Origin: Alkalibacter rhizosphaerae
GTDB taxonomy: Bacteria > Bacillota > Clostridia > Eubacteriales > Alkalibacteraceae
Direction of reading: 5' to 3'
DNA length: 64,000 nt
NCBI RefSeq assembly: GCF_017352215.1
Contig: NZ_CP071444.1
Span: 992,001 to 1,056,000 of the forward strand
The notes under the pieces are model-generated. The model did no database searches. It worked only from the letters and a program-made list of their open reading frames with translations, and was not told the origin of the DNA. Below, piece by piece: positions 17,414-26,806 of this stretch (positions within the stretch are counted from its first letter, which is position 1; each line of letters opens with the position of its first letter). A program made the position numbers and the translations under genes.

Positions 17414-17443
17414 TTGGACACCAAGGTTGAAATGTTGTAAAAT
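17414..17443 (+). promoter_or_regulatory. Promoter of the glycyl radical enzyme gene
   Basis: TTGGAC and TAAAAT are separated by 18 bases and lie about 55 bases before the start codon. The leader is AT-rich with no clear operator. Confidence 0.55.
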
Positions 17444-17499
17444 AAAACCAAATCATCAAATTTAAATGTATTTAATCCAACATACAAGGAGGCAAAACC

Positions 17500-19950
17500 A
17501 TGACAACACCCAAACCCGTCACCCCCAGGATCCAGAAGATGCGCCAGCTGGTCCGGGACCGGATCATCCAAATCGACATGGAGCGGGTCCGACATGTTAC
17601 GGAATCCTATAAGAAAAACGCAAAAGTACCCCCCATCGTCAAGATCCCCATGGCCACCTATGACATCTGTTCCAAGATGACCTGCCGGGTGGAAGATTTT
17701 GAGATCATCGTGGGGAACATCGGCACGGAATTTCTCGGCTGCGGCATGTGGCCGGAATGGGACGCCAGCTGGCTATGGCAGGAATTGGAGGACGGCTCTC
17801 TCTGGAACATGGAGGAAGACGGCCTCTACCACCGGACGGATGCTTCCGGCGTCCACATGACCCTCCACCCCGCCGACCGGGAAGAGTTCATGACCTACCG
17901 GGACTACTGGAAGGACAACACCATCACCTCCAACATGGACCACTGGGCTCCTGACGGTAGCGACGAGATCATCGAGCTGGGCGTCACTTCCTACATGACC
18001 GGCATGGAGCGGGCACAGATCGCCAGCGGCCATCTCATCCCGGGATTTGAAAAGATCCTTCAGGTTGGTTACGGAGCCATCCGCAAACAGGCCCAGGACT
18101 GGATGGACGACCACAAGGGCAACCTCATGGGAGAGGATCTCAACCGCTTCCTCTTCTACAAGTCGGCGGTCCTGGTCTGCGACGCCGCTACCGCCATGAT
18201 CAAAAATTATGGAAAAGCCTGTCTGAAAAAGGCGGAAGCCTGCACAGACCAAGAGCGAAAAACAGAACTTCTCCAAATGTCCGATTCTCTGGAGTGGATT
18301 TCGGAAAATCCGGTTCGGACCTTTTGGGAAGCCTGTCAGGCCACCATCCTCTACCAGCTGCTATTGTATATGGAGGCCCGTCATCCGGCCCTGGCCTTCG
18401 GCCGCTTCGACCAATACACCTGGCCCTACCTGGAAAAGGACTTGGAAGAAGGCCGATTGGATCCAGACCAGGCCCAGGAGATCGTGGATGCCTTCTTCTT
18501 GAAATCCAACTGCTTCTACCGGGCATCCAATCCGAAAGTGGCCGCCGTCACCGGCATCGGTGTGACCTATCACCACACCACCATCGGAGGGGTGGATCCG
18601 GATACTGGAGAGGATTCTTCCAATCCGGTGACCTTCATGGTGCTGGATTCCATGAGCCGACTCATGCTCCACGATCCCACCATCTCCCTGCGGATCAACA
18701 AAAACACTCCAGATGCCTTGTGGGACAAGGCCATCGAGACCACCCGCTTGGTAGGAGGGCTGCCCCTGTTTCAAAATGATGAAGTGATCATCCCCAGCCT
18801 CATGGAAGAACTGGACTTCACCCTAAGGGATGCCCGAGACTACGGCATCATCGGATGCCAGGAGATCGTCGGCTCCGGCAACGACTACCCTTGCGGCAAC
18901 GGCCTCCACGGAAAAGCCGGACTGGGAAGCCACGGCACCATATTGCTTTGCGCTCTGAACAACGGCGTCAACCCCATGAACGGAAAATCCGGCGGTCTGG
19001 AGACGGGTTACCTTTACGACATGGAGTCCTTTGAGGAGGTGAAGGCCGCCTACAAGGCCCAGTTCGACTACCTCCACAAATGGTCGGTGACCATCCAGAA
19101 CTACTGCGAATATCAATCCATGCAGCACGCACCCCACGCCGCCCTTTCCATCTCCATCGACGGGTGTATGGAATCGGGAAAAGACTGTACCAGCGGTGGG
19201 GCAAAATACAACTCCTACGGCGGTACCGCCACAGGCCTGGCTACGGTGGCCGATTCCCTGGCCGCCATCAAGCATTTGGTGTTCGATGAAATGATCTGCA
19301 CAGCCAGAGAACTATACGATGCCGTCATGAAAGATTGGGAAGGTTTTGAGACCCTTCGCCAACGGGCCCTCCACGATGTCCCCCATTACGGCAACGATGA
19401 TCCTTACGCCGACGACTTGATGAAATGGGTCTGCGATATCTACTATGACAACTGCAAGGAATGCTACAGCACACGGAGCAAGTACTACAAGGCCGGTTTA
19501 TACGGCGCTTCCAACCATGTGATCCAGGGCTTTGGGACCTGGGCCACTCCCGACGGACGAAAAGCGGGGACCCCCTTGGCAGATGCCACGTCACCGGCCC
19601 AGGGACGGGATCAAAACGGACCGACAGCAGTGTTCAATTCCTGCTGCACCATCGATCACGGCAAATTCATGGACGGCATCGCACTAAACCTGCGGATCCA
19701 CCCCAACGCCCTCCGATCGGAAGAATCCAGGATCTCTTTGCGGGAGATGACCAAGACCTACTTCGAAAAGGAAGGAATGGAGGTCCAGTACAATGTGGTC
19801 AGCGCTGATGTGATGCGGGCAGCCCAGAAGGAGCCGGAAAAGTACAACGATCTGGTGGTCCGCATTGCCGGATACTCCGCCTATTTCAATGAACTTCCCA
19901 CACCCATGCAAAACGACGTGATCAGTAGAACGGAAAATCAAATTATTTAA
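17500..19950 (+). CDS. Glycyl radical enzyme of unknown substrate (PFL-like)
   Basis: This 816-residue enzyme has the thiyl/glycyl pair of the family: Cys453 in IIGCQEI with Glu455 two residues on, and Gly791 in RIAGYSA near the C-terminus. Cys-x-Glu marks the eliminase and decarboxylase side (diol dehydratases, choline and isethionate lyases) rather than pyruvate formate-lyase, which has two adjacent cysteines. GCQE differs from the usual GCVE or GCIE, so I do not assign a substrate. The start follows AAGGAGGCAAAACC. No activating enzyme, microcompartment shell or transporter shares its transcript, so activation must come from elsewhere. Two terminator-like hairpins follow. Confidence 0.9.
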   Translation: MTTPKPVTPRIQKMRQLVRDRIIQIDMERVRHVTESYKKNAKVPPIVKIPMATYDICSKMTCRVEDFEIIVGNIGTEFLGCGMWPEWDASWLWQELEDGSLWNMEEDGLYHRTDASGVHMTLHPADREEFMTYRDYWKDNTITSNMDHWAPDGSDEIIELGVTSYMTGMERAQIASGHLIPGFEKILQVGYGAIRKQAQDWMDDHKGNLMGEDLNRFLFYKSAVLVCDAATAMIKNYGKACLKKAEACTDQERKTELLQMSDSLEWISENPVRTFWEACQATILYQLLLYMEARHPALAFGRFDQYTWPYLEKDLEEGRLDPDQAQEIVDAFFLKSNCFYRASNPKVAAVTGIGVTYHHTTIGGVDPDTGEDSSNPVTFMVLDSMSRLMLHDPTISLRINKNTPDALWDKAIETTRLVGGLPLFQNDEVIIPSLMEELDFTLRDARDYGIIGCQEIVGSGNDYPCGNGLHGKAGLGSHGTILLCALNNGVNPMNGKSGGLETGYLYDMESFEEVKAAYKAQFDYLHKWSVTIQNYCEYQSMQHAPHAALSISIDGCMESGKDCTSGGAKYNSYGGTATGLATVADSLAAIKHLVFDEMICTARELYDAVMKDWEGFETLRQRALHDVPHYGNDDPYADDLMKWVCDIYYDNCKECYSTRSKYYKAGLYGASNHVIQGFGTWATPDGRKAGTPLADATSPAQGRDQNGPTAVFNSCCTIDHGKFMDGIALNLRIHPNALRSEESRISLREMTKTYFEKEGMEVQYNVVSADVMRAAQKEPEKYNDLVVRIAGYSAYFNELPTPMQNDVISRTENQII

Positions 19951-19970
19951 GGAAAAATGTGAATTTTAAA

Positions 19971-20009
19971 AAATCGGCATCCAGTTTTTACAACCGGGTG
20001 TCGATTTTT
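19971..20009 (+). terminator. Terminator of the glycyl radical enzyme gene
   Basis: A 10-12 base stem including two G-U pairs (ATCGGCATCC with GGGTGTCGAT) is followed by five T. It lies about 20 bases after the stop codon. Confidence 0.7.
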
Positions 20010-20029
20010 CGTTTCTGGATAGAAAATGC

Positions 20030-20070
20030 AAAAGTCGATGCCAAGTCTTGGAAACTCGGAATCGACTTTT
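20030..20070. terminator. Second hairpin, terminator-like
   Basis: AAAAGTCGAT pairs with ATCGACTTTT over ten bases around a 21-base loop; the stem resembles the first hairpin in sequence (TCGGCATCC, TCGATGCC). It ends 14 bases before the next promoter and may insulate it. Confidence 0.5.
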
Positions 20071-20083
20071 CAAAATTCGTCGT

Positions 20084-20112
20084 TTGTTTTGCTTTATTGG
20101 ATCTCCTATAAT
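20084..20112 (+). promoter_or_regulatory. Sigma-A promoter of the two-repeat protein gene
   Basis: TTGTTT and a perfect TATAAT are separated by 17 bases, with the start codon 21 bases beyond. Confidence 0.75.
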
Positions 20113-20132
20113 GGTGCAAAAAGGAGATCATC

Positions 20133-20840
20133 ATGAAAATAAGTGAAATAGCTCAAATAATGGAAAACTTAAAAGAATTTGAATGTTGGACCGGCAGTTT
20201 TGATAACTTCGATTATCTGATCGGTATCAAACCGCCGACAGTGAAATCATCCTCCAGGAAAGGAAAAGATTATGTATTTGTACGATTTTTCCAGAAAAAA
20301 CGTGAATTGGTCAAATTATTTACAAAGGCGGAAGATGTGATCAACGACATCTATTGCGAATCATTCAATCCGTTGGATCCTTCCACTGCAGCAAAACACC
20401 TTTTTCCACGCCCGGGACACATCACCACGAATGTCCCCATCCCTACACCACCCATGCGAAATCCGGGCTCCTCTCCACTAATGGAGGGTACAGATCCCCT
20501 CATTGCGGTAAATACATTGAACAATATACTCAGTGAACTGGGGACCTATATTTACGGCTATGGCGAATGCAAGGACTATGCCTATCTGTTATCTCAGCCC
20601 ACACCCACAGAAAGAGAATATGCGCCGAAAAAGGGTCTTTATGCTTTAATCCGATTCAACAAAACAGAGATGCTGACCGTACACTTCAATCGGTCGGAAG
20701 AGGTGCAGCCTTACATCTTCTGCATGTCCATGGATATATTGCAATTCAACGAACCCTTTGATGTTGCTATGGAGCGAGTTTATGAGAAATCCGCCAAGCA
20801 ATTTAAAAACCGAGTTCGAAAGCCTGTCGCCGTCCATTAA
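20133..20840 (+). CDS. Unrecognised protein with two internal repeats (235 aa)
   Basis: I do not recognise this protein. It has no signal peptide or membrane helix. It is built from two related units, about residues 12-75 and 133-195: both run DY-L-(12-14 residues)-KG--Y-(F/L)(V/I)RF-K-E-F--(A/S)E-V--I-C. The repeats are joined by a proline- and threonine-rich linker around residues 85-125. It has its own strong promoter and an AAGGAG ribosome site, and reads as a single-gene unit that converges on the collapsed glycyl radical enzyme remnant. The repeats suggest an intramolecular dimer, perhaps a small-ligand sensor; this is only inference. Confidence 0.75.
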   Translation: MKISEIAQIMENLKEFECWTGSFDNFDYLIGIKPPTVKSSSRKGKDYVFVRFFQKKRELVKLFTKAEDVINDIYCESFNPLDPSTAAKHLFPRPGHITTNVPIPTPPMRNPGSSPLMEGTDPLIAVNTLNNILSELGTYIYGYGECKDYAYLLSQPTPTEREYAPKKGLYALIRFNKTEMLTVHFNRSEEVQPYIFCMSMDILQFNEPFDVAMERVYEKSAKQFKNRVRKPVAVH

Positions 20841-20855
20841 TGGCCCCGGATCCTC

Positions 20856-21336
20856 TCAAACGGCATTTTCCGTCCTGCAGATGATGTCGTCCTGGTTGTT
20901 GACGGCGGCAGGGTGGATCCGCAGGTTGAGGGCGATCCCGTCCATATATTTTGTATGGTCAAAACACAGGGTGGAGTTGAAAACGGCAGTAGGGCCGTTC
21001 TCGTCTCTGCCCTGGGCCGGTGACGTGGCATCTGCCAGGGGTTCTCCCGTTTTTCGGCCGTCCGGCGTCGCCCAGGTGTGATATCCCGATTCCACTGCCC
21101 AAAAAATTCTTTCCCTTGTTTCCAACGATGATCTCAAAATCCTCTATGCGAACCGTTATCTTGGAGCAGATATCCAAAGCGGCAAGCGGTCGTTTGATGA
21201 TGGGCACCACATGTTCGTTTCTCTGATAGGACTCCGTGATGATCATGGCTCGCTCCGAGTCCGTCTGAATGACCCGATCCCGGATCAACTCCCGCATATG
21301 CAGGATCCGATTGGTTGCCGGTCTGAATTCATACAT
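20856..21336 (-). pseudogene. Collapsed glycyl radical enzyme gene (internal deletions)
   Basis: The 5' part encodes an N-terminus like that of the intact glycyl radical enzyme (MYEFRPATNRILHMRELIRD through RIEDFEIIVGN to FLGSG). It then jumps, with a frame change, straight to the C-terminal region (HTWATPDGRKTGEPLADATS to DGIALNLRIHP). A second deletion removes the glycyl-radical segment and rejoins at the last residues, CRTENAV. About 650 of 815 codons are gone, including the active-site cysteine and glycine. It still has a ribosome site and lies downstream of the glycerol-dehydrogenase-like gene, so it was probably the last gene of that catabolic operon. Confidence 0.9.
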
Positions 21337-21448
21337 GTTCCGATCACTCCCTATGATTATTTATCATATTCAAAATATAAGATCACTATATCGTAATTCG
21401 GGGAGAGAATTCATCTTTCTTGAGAACAAACCTATATTTACAACTTTT

Positions 21449-22555
21449 TTAAATCAGTTTCCCGCCGGCTTTGTACATTTTACCGATGGCATCTGCTGTT
21501 TTATAGGCACCTAAAACCATTTCGAAAGTCACGTCCGAGGGACTGTTCTGGGTGAACACTTCCTGCAAGACGGCCTCCGTCATGATGTTGTATTCCTCCT
21601 CCGTCAGATCCGTCAAGCCCATGTCTTCCAATGTGACTGGCAATCCCACATCCACGCAGAATTGGAAGACTTCATCCAGTTCCTCGTTGGAGGCACCATT
21701 CATCACCATCTGGCAGCAAGTTGAAAAAGCCACTCCTTCCCCGTGATAGACCTGTTCTTCCCGGTCCGGCAAGGCCAGGGTCCCGAAGAAAAAGCTATGA
21801 TCGATGGAGCTGCCGTTGTTTTCAAAGCCCAGACCGCTCATGAGGATGTTGACTTCGATGACAGCATTGAATGCATGGGTGATCACCTGCTGCTCCGCCG
21901 CTTTCTTGGCCTGTCTTCCGTATTGCATCAACATGTCGTAGGACAGCTTGGCGATGGCCAGGGCCGTATGGGTCCCTTTCGCCCCAAAGTGATTGTCGTA
22001 GTAATGATCGTAGCACACCTTACCGCCGATGTAGGTGGACAGGGCATCTCCCATGCCGGCCACGGTCAAGCGCACCGGGGAATACAGGATGACCCTGGTA
22101 TCCACCAGGACCAGATCCGGGCTTTCGGGAAAGTTCAATACTTCCTCGATAGTACCGTCCTCCCGATACAACAGGGATGCCGCGCTGGTGGAAGCATCGC
22201 TGGCGGCTATGGTGGGAACGATGACTACACGGATCCCGCACTGATGGGCCACCACTTTTACCGTATCCGCCACTTTTCCTCCGCCGACGCCGATGATGGC
22301 CTGGGAGCCGGAGTCTTTGACCATCTGGATCAATCGATCCACTTCCGCCCAGCTGCACTCTCCGCCAAATTCTTCAAACACCAGGTCTTCCGCTTCCATC
22401 ATTGCCTCTTGGATGATTTCCTTCAAACTTGCCAGTCGTCGGGGACTGCCCACCACGAAAAAGCGGGTTCCCATCCAGTTCACGTGCTGATGCATCTTTT
22501 CCAATTCTCCATATCCCTGAACATAGCGGTTGCAACTACCGAATATCTGTGTCAT
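21449..22555 (-). CDS. gldA: Glycerol-dehydrogenase-like iron/zinc alcohol dehydrogenase
   Basis: A 368-residue NAD-dependent polyol dehydrogenase. The nucleotide loop is GVGGGKVADTVK (89-100) and the metal ligands Asp170, His253 and His271 (GMGDA, IDHS, YHGEG) line up with those of Bacillus glycerol dehydrogenase. The usual reaction is glycerol to dihydroxyacetone, but diols and hydroxyketones are also used. Its start follows GAGGAGGATGAAAA. It sits between the ABC importer and the ruined glycyl radical enzyme, all in one direction, which suggests oxidation of a polyol or of a product of the lost enzyme. Confidence 0.85.
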   Translation of the reverse strand: MTQIFGSCNRYVQGYGELEKMHQHVNWMGTRFFVVGSPRRLASLKEIIQEAMMEAEDLVFEEFGGECSWAEVDRLIQMVKDSGSQAIIGVGGGKVADTVKVVAHQCGIRVVIVPTIAASDASTSAASLLYREDGTIEEVLNFPESPDLVLVDTRVILYSPVRLTVAGMGDALSTYIGGKVCYDHYYDNHFGAKGTHTALAIAKLSYDMLMQYGRQAKKAAEQQVITHAFNAVIEVNILMSGLGFENNGSSIDHSFFFGTLALPDREEQVYHGEGVAFSTCCQMVMNGASNEELDEVFQFCVDVGLPVTLEDMGLTDLTEEEYNIMTEAVLQEVFTQNSPSDVTFEMVLGAYKTADAIGKMYKAGGKLI

Positions 22556-22605
22556 TTTTCATCCTCCTCGATTTGTACTTCTTTCTTTCATTATAACGGA
22601 AAGAA

Positions 22606-22621
22606 AGTGCCCGAAGGCACT
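22606..22621 (-). terminator. Terminator after the ABC importer operon
   Basis: AGTGCC-CGAA-GGCACT, a stable six-base stem with a four-base loop, is flanked by A-rich and T-rich tracts and lies 25 bases past the binding-protein stop codon. Readthrough to the dehydrogenase remains possible. Confidence 0.65.
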
Positions 22622-22646
22622 CTCTTTTCCAATTGGTTGTCTCTTA

Positions 22647-23978
22647 TTATTTATTTGCTGCGTTGTACTCTTCAATGGTCATGATGTCCCATTCTCCTGC
22701 CAATGCGAAAGCTGCGTTGGCATCATAGTACTCGTCCACGTTCCCGGCATGGATCGCCATGGTGGGTGTGAAGGAGTTGGACGGCAAGTTGTTGGCGTCA
22801 AAACCTTCAGCATACATTTTGTGGATCAGTTCCACGATTTTTTCTCCATTATAATATGGAATGTTGGTTGCAGTAGCAAACAAGGAACCTTCCTTGATGT
22901 ATTCCAGTGCTTCTCTTGTTCCATCTGCTGCGCAAACGATCTTGATGTCTTCGCCTGCTGTCAAGCCTTGTTGACGAACTTCCGTCAGGGCTCCCGGCAG
23001 CATGGTGTCTGTTTCCACCAACAGAATATCCATGTCTGGATTTGCTGTCAGCAAGTCGGAAGATGCAATTTGACCTGCGGCTGCGTCCGTGCTTTCGCCA
23101 GTGCCGTATCCTACAAAGTCAAGGGGCATGTCTGTGCCGACCAGATTTCCTGTGTCCCGAATGGTGATCCAGGCTTCATATGCTTCCAAAACGGCATCCC
23201 ACTTGGTTTCATAAGGTTTGCCTTCGATCTCAGCTGCTTTATACAGATAACCGGCGATCAAGCCAGTGGTTCTGCTTTGAGCATCGGCACTGTCCATCAT
23301 GCTGAGGGCAAAGCCCATCTTCAGCGGTTCTGATCCTGCTGTATACAGCTCTCCTGCTGTAAAGAGACCTATTTCATACCCGGAGTTGAAGCTGCCGGAG
23401 ATAACGTTGGTGACGATGGGATAGGACGGATCTGCAGGTCTCGGTCCGGTTACGATGACCGGAATGCCTGCCTGTACGGCACGAGTGATGTCCGCTACTG
23501 TAGAGTCCAGCTCAACAGCGTTGAGTACGATCACATCTACGCCTTGAGTGATGTAGGTATCCATTTGGGTCAACTGGGTCTGCAGGTTGAAGTTTGCATT
23601 TTGATCCAGGAAGGTATAGCCATATTTTTCCGCTGTTGTTCTAGCGGAACCGACCATCTCTTCAAAGAAAGTACTTCCCAAGAAAGCTCCTGCCCAACCG
23701 ATGGTAACATCGTCTTTTTGTTCGACGGGCAATGCTTTTTCAATGTCGGATCGATCATCGTAAGACAAAGGCTGCAATCCGGACAGTGGAAGCCGGTCTG
23801 ATTTAGCCATCAGCTGATCGAATGCGCTGATCTCTTCTCCTCCGTTGTCTCCATTGGCGGGATCATCGGAACCTCCGTCCCCGTTGTCTGCGTCGCCGCC
23901 ACCACAACCGATCAGTGACGCACTCAGCATAAGAAGCACCAGCAATAGTGCCAACCACTTGAATCTTTCCCTTTTCAT
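22647..23978 (-). CDS. Sugar-type ABC importer, periplasmic-binding lipoprotein
   Basis: A 443-residue exported lipoprotein. A basic and hydrophobic signal ends at SLIGC, with Cys25 as the lipid-bearing residue, followed by a Gly/Asp/Asn-rich linker. The mature part has the ribose-binding (peripla_BP_4) pattern, including IGWAGAFLGSTFFEEMVGS and the ALEYIKEGSLFATATNIPYY segment near the end. It is longer than typical RbsB by about 100 residues, in the linker and N-terminal part. It is third in the operon ATPase-permease-binding protein. Substrate not determinable; sugars, polyols, autoinducers and nucleosides all occur in this class. Confidence 0.9.
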   Translation of the reverse strand: MKRERFKWLALLLVLLMLSASLIGCGGGDADNGDGGSDDPANGDNGGEEISAFDQLMAKSDRLPLSGLQPLSYDDRSDIEKALPVEQKDDVTIGWAGAFLGSTFFEEMVGSARTTAEKYGYTFLDQNANFNLQTQLTQMDTYITQGVDVIVLNAVELDSTVADITRAVQAGIPVIVTGPRPADPSYPIVTNVISGSFNSGYEIGLFTAGELYTAGSEPLKMGFALSMMDSADAQSRTTGLIAGYLYKAAEIEGKPYETKWDAVLEAYEAWITIRDTGNLVGTDMPLDFVGYGTGESTDAAAGQIASSDLLTANPDMDILLVETDTMLPGALTEVRQQGLTAGEDIKIVCAADGTREALEYIKEGSLFATATNIPYYNGEKIVELIHKMYAEGFDANNLPSNSFTPTMAIHAGNVDEYYDANAAFALAGEWDIMTIEEYNAANK

Positions 23979-24036
23979 TTGTTAACCTCCTTCATTTATA
24001 TTATCCGATCTTCTATGAACACCGGATATATACCTA

Positions 24037-25071
24037 TCAAGCCGATTTTCTCGACGTAATGCCTTTCAATAAAACTGCTACGATGATAATGGCCGCTTTA
24101 ACCACCATTTGGGGATAGGTGGGCAAGCTGATCAAGTTCATGATGTTTCCGATAACGGCGATGATGAATACACCGACAACGGTAAAGGAGACCCGTCCCT
24201 CTCCACCAAGGAGGCTGGTTCCACCAATGATGACGGCGGCTATGGTGGTCATGTTGTAGTCCACGCCGGCCGTTAGAGGAGTTGCCGTACCTGTTCGCGC
24301 CGTGATGATCACTCCGGCGATCCCGCTGAGGATCCCGCTGATCACGTAGGCGCTGAAGATGTACTTTTTCGTATTGATGCCGGAAAGTCGTACTGCCGTT
24401 TCGTTGCTACCTGTGGCCATGAGCAATCGTCCAAAGGTGGTGTAGTTCATGATAAATATGAACAAAATAACAATAAAGGCCGCTACATATATGGGATAGG
24501 GGATGTTGAGCAATGGGTCACCATGCTCGGCAAATCCGGTAAAGGCCGTCACTGCCGGTTTCGATCGATCCAAAAGGATCGTCGACCCTTTTGTTATGAT
24601 GAAACCCACTCCCTGAAAGGCCATCATGGTGGCCAACGTGGTGATGATGGGCTGGATCTTGACGACGGAAACAAGGAATCCGTTGAGAATGCCGATCCCG
24701 GCTCCGCAACCAACTCCGATCAATATGGCCAGTGCCAGACCTCCGTAACTGTCGCTCAGGCCCCAGTTGCTCAAGGAATACGCAACCATGATGCTGCTGA
24801 TGGCAGCAATGGAGCTGACGGACAAGTCGATCCCGCCGGTCAAAAGAACCATCATGACACCAATGGCGATGATCATGTAGGTGACCTGTTGCCTCACCAA
24901 GTTGGAGATGTTTCTTGTCGACATGAAAATATCTGATATCAAGGATGCAACGATGATCAATCCCACAAGGATCAACACAGGATAGTAATTGATCAAAAAT
25001 CGTTTCATCTTACTGGAAAAATCATCGTTCAGCAATGCTCCCTCTTCGGTCTTATCCTTTTTCCACTTCAT
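24037..25071 (-). CDS. Sugar-type ABC importer, permease (RbsC-like)
   Basis: A membrane protein of about 344 residues with eight to ten helices of the BPD_transp_2 type; the run LLTGGIDLSVSSIAAISS is the characteristic glycine- and serine-rich helix, and the EAA-like region reads NGFLVSVVKIQPIITTLATM. I place the start at the second ATG, with GGGGG eight bases ahead; a start seven codons earlier is possible. Either start overlaps the end of the ATPase gene. It forms the channel of the importer encoded by the flanking genes. Confidence 0.9.
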   Translation of the reverse strand: MKWKKDKTEEGALLNDDFSSKMKRFLINYYPVLILVGLIIVASLISDIFMSTRNISNLVRQQVTYMIIAIGVMMVLLTGGIDLSVSSIAAISSIMVAYSLSNWGLSDSYGGLALAILIGVGCGAGIGILNGFLVSVVKIQPIITTLATMMAFQGVGFIITKGSTILLDRSKPAVTAFTGFAEHGDPLLNIPYPIYVAAFIVILFIFIMNYTTFGRLLMATGSNETAVRLSGINTKKYIFSAYVISGILSGIAGVIITARTGTATPLTAGVDYNMTTIAAVIIGGTSLLGGEGRVSFTVVGVFIIAVIGNIMNLISLPTYPQMVVKAAIIIVAVLLKGITSRKSA

Positions 25072-26614
25072 TTTTTGTAACCCCCATTGCATATTTTATT
25101 ATGTTGATCTCTGACAGCTCTTCTTTTTTCAACTCACCAACGGTCCTTCCTTCCCGAATGACAAAGGATCGGTCGCACATACCGATGATCTCCGCCATCT
25201 CCGAGGAGATCATGATGACGGCGTAGTTTTTTTCCACCATGCCGTTGATCAGTTTAAAGATCTCCGTTTTGGAGCCTACATCCACACCTCGTGTCGGTTC
25301 ATCCAAAATCAACACCCTGGTCGAACCGGCCAGCAATTTGGCCAAGGCCACCTTTTGCTGGTTTCCACCGGAAAGACTCTCTACGTTGTTGTTCAGAGAA
25401 GCTGCCTTGATCCCCACTTCATCGGAAAATTCGCCGACAAATTTCTTTTCTCTATTCAAATTAAGGCAGCTGGCTCGTGAAAAGTTGTTCAAACAAGTGA
25501 TCGTCACATTGTGCTTGATGGGCATCCTAAGCAGGACCCCCTGGCTTTTTCGGTCTTCCGGCAACAACCCGACTTTGTTTTTGAAGGCGTGTTTCGGGGA
25601 GCGAAAGCGAATGGGTTTCCCATACAGCTCCACTTCACCGCTTTCCAGGTCATCGATGCCCAGCATGGCTCGGACGGCTTCCGTTCGACCGGCACCGACC
25701 AGACCACTTAATCCCACTACTTCACCGGCCCGAACATCGAAGGAGATGTCCTTTACCATGATGCCGGCTTTCAAGTGGCTCGCTTTTAGTATAACGTCGC
25801 CAATGACGGCATTCCTTGGGGGAAAGAAAGTATCCAGATTCCGCCCGATCATCATGTTGACCAATTCTTCTTCCGTCACGTCGTCCCCATTGACTGTATC
25901 TACCAGTTGACCGTCTTTCAGCACCGTGATGCTGTCGGCCAACTCGAAGATCTCTTCCAATCGGTGGGAGATATAGATGATGGATACCCCATCCTCCCGC
26001 AACTGGTTCAATAGCTCAAAGAGCTTCCGAACCTCTTTCATGGTCAACACGGCGGTGGGTTCATCCAATACCAACACTTTGGAATTTCTGGTCAATGCCT
26101 TGCAAATTTCAACGATCTGCTGATAGGCTACGGTAAGATTTTTGACCTTATCCTCTACGTCGATCTCCCCAAAGCCCAATTTTTCCAAATAGGTCTTTGC
26201 CCGCTTGCGGAGATCCTTCCAATCTACCATGCCTTTTTTCGTATTGAATTCATCCAGAAAAATATTTTCCATGACAGACAGATCCGGGATCAGGGAAATT
26301 TCCTGATAAATGACGGAGATCCCAAGATCCAGTCCTTCTTTGGGCGTCCGGATGCGAACTTCTTTTCCACTGATCTTCAAGGTGCCTTCATCGTGGCCCA
26401 ATGCTCCTGCCAAGATCTTCATTAAAGTAGACTTGCCGGCTCCGTTTTCTCCAACCAGTGCGTGGATCTCCCCTGGTTTAACACGAAAAGTCACATCGTT
26501 CAATGCATGGACCCCTGAAAAGCTTTTTGAGATGTGACACATCTCCACCTGGTACTCCTGATCGTCCCCAGAACATTCCCGTTCCAAAACCGACGATGCT
26601 TCTTGAGCTGTCAT
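25052..26614 (-). CDS. Sugar-type ABC importer, tandem ATPase (RbsA/MglA-like)
   Basis: This 520-residue protein has two fused nucleotide-binding domains. The first has Walker A GENGAGKST and Walker B VLVLDEPTA. The second has the divergent P-loop GLVGAGRTE, signature LSGGNQQK and LILDEPTRGVDVG. This pair is diagnostic for ribose/galactose/xylose-class importers. It is the first gene of the operon, with AAAGGAGGATACGG before the ATG. The gene upstream is the URO-D-like protein, about 300 bases away. Confidence 0.93.
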   Translation of the reverse strand: MTAQEASSVLERECSGDDQEYQVEMCHISKSFSGVHALNDVTFRVKPGEIHALVGENGAGKSTLMKILAGALGHDEGTLKISGKEVRIRTPKEGLDLGISVIYQEISLIPDLSVMENIFLDEFNTKKGMVDWKDLRKRAKTYLEKLGFGEIDVEDKVKNLTVAYQQIVEICKALTRNSKVLVLDEPTAVLTMKEVRKLFELLNQLREDGVSIIYISHRLEEIFELADSITVLKDGQLVDTVNGDDVTEEELVNMMIGRNLDTFFPPRNAVIGDVILKASHLKAGIMVKDISFDVRAGEVVGLSGLVGAGRTEAVRAMLGIDDLESGEVELYGKPIRFRSPKHAFKNKVGLLPEDRKSQGVLLRMPIKHNVTITCLNNFSRASCLNLNREKKFVGEFSDEVGIKAASLNNNVESLSGGNQQKVALAKLLAGSTRVLILDEPTRGVDVGSKTEIFKLINGMVEKNYAVIMISSEMAEIIGMCDRSFVIREGRTVGELKKEELSEINIIKYAMGVTKNEVEKG

Positions 26615-26806
26615 TCCGTATCCTCCTTTAAACTGTTCATGATCGATTCTCTCTATTCATGCGTTCTTTTCATCAATGGTGACTCCTGCCAGTTCATATA
26701 TACACTTCCCCATCTTGACGTAATCGTTTCCATCTAATTAAAAAATTATATATTACTGGTTTTTTCTATATTGTAATTTTATCGAGCTTTTCTGGCAATG
26801 ATTGAA

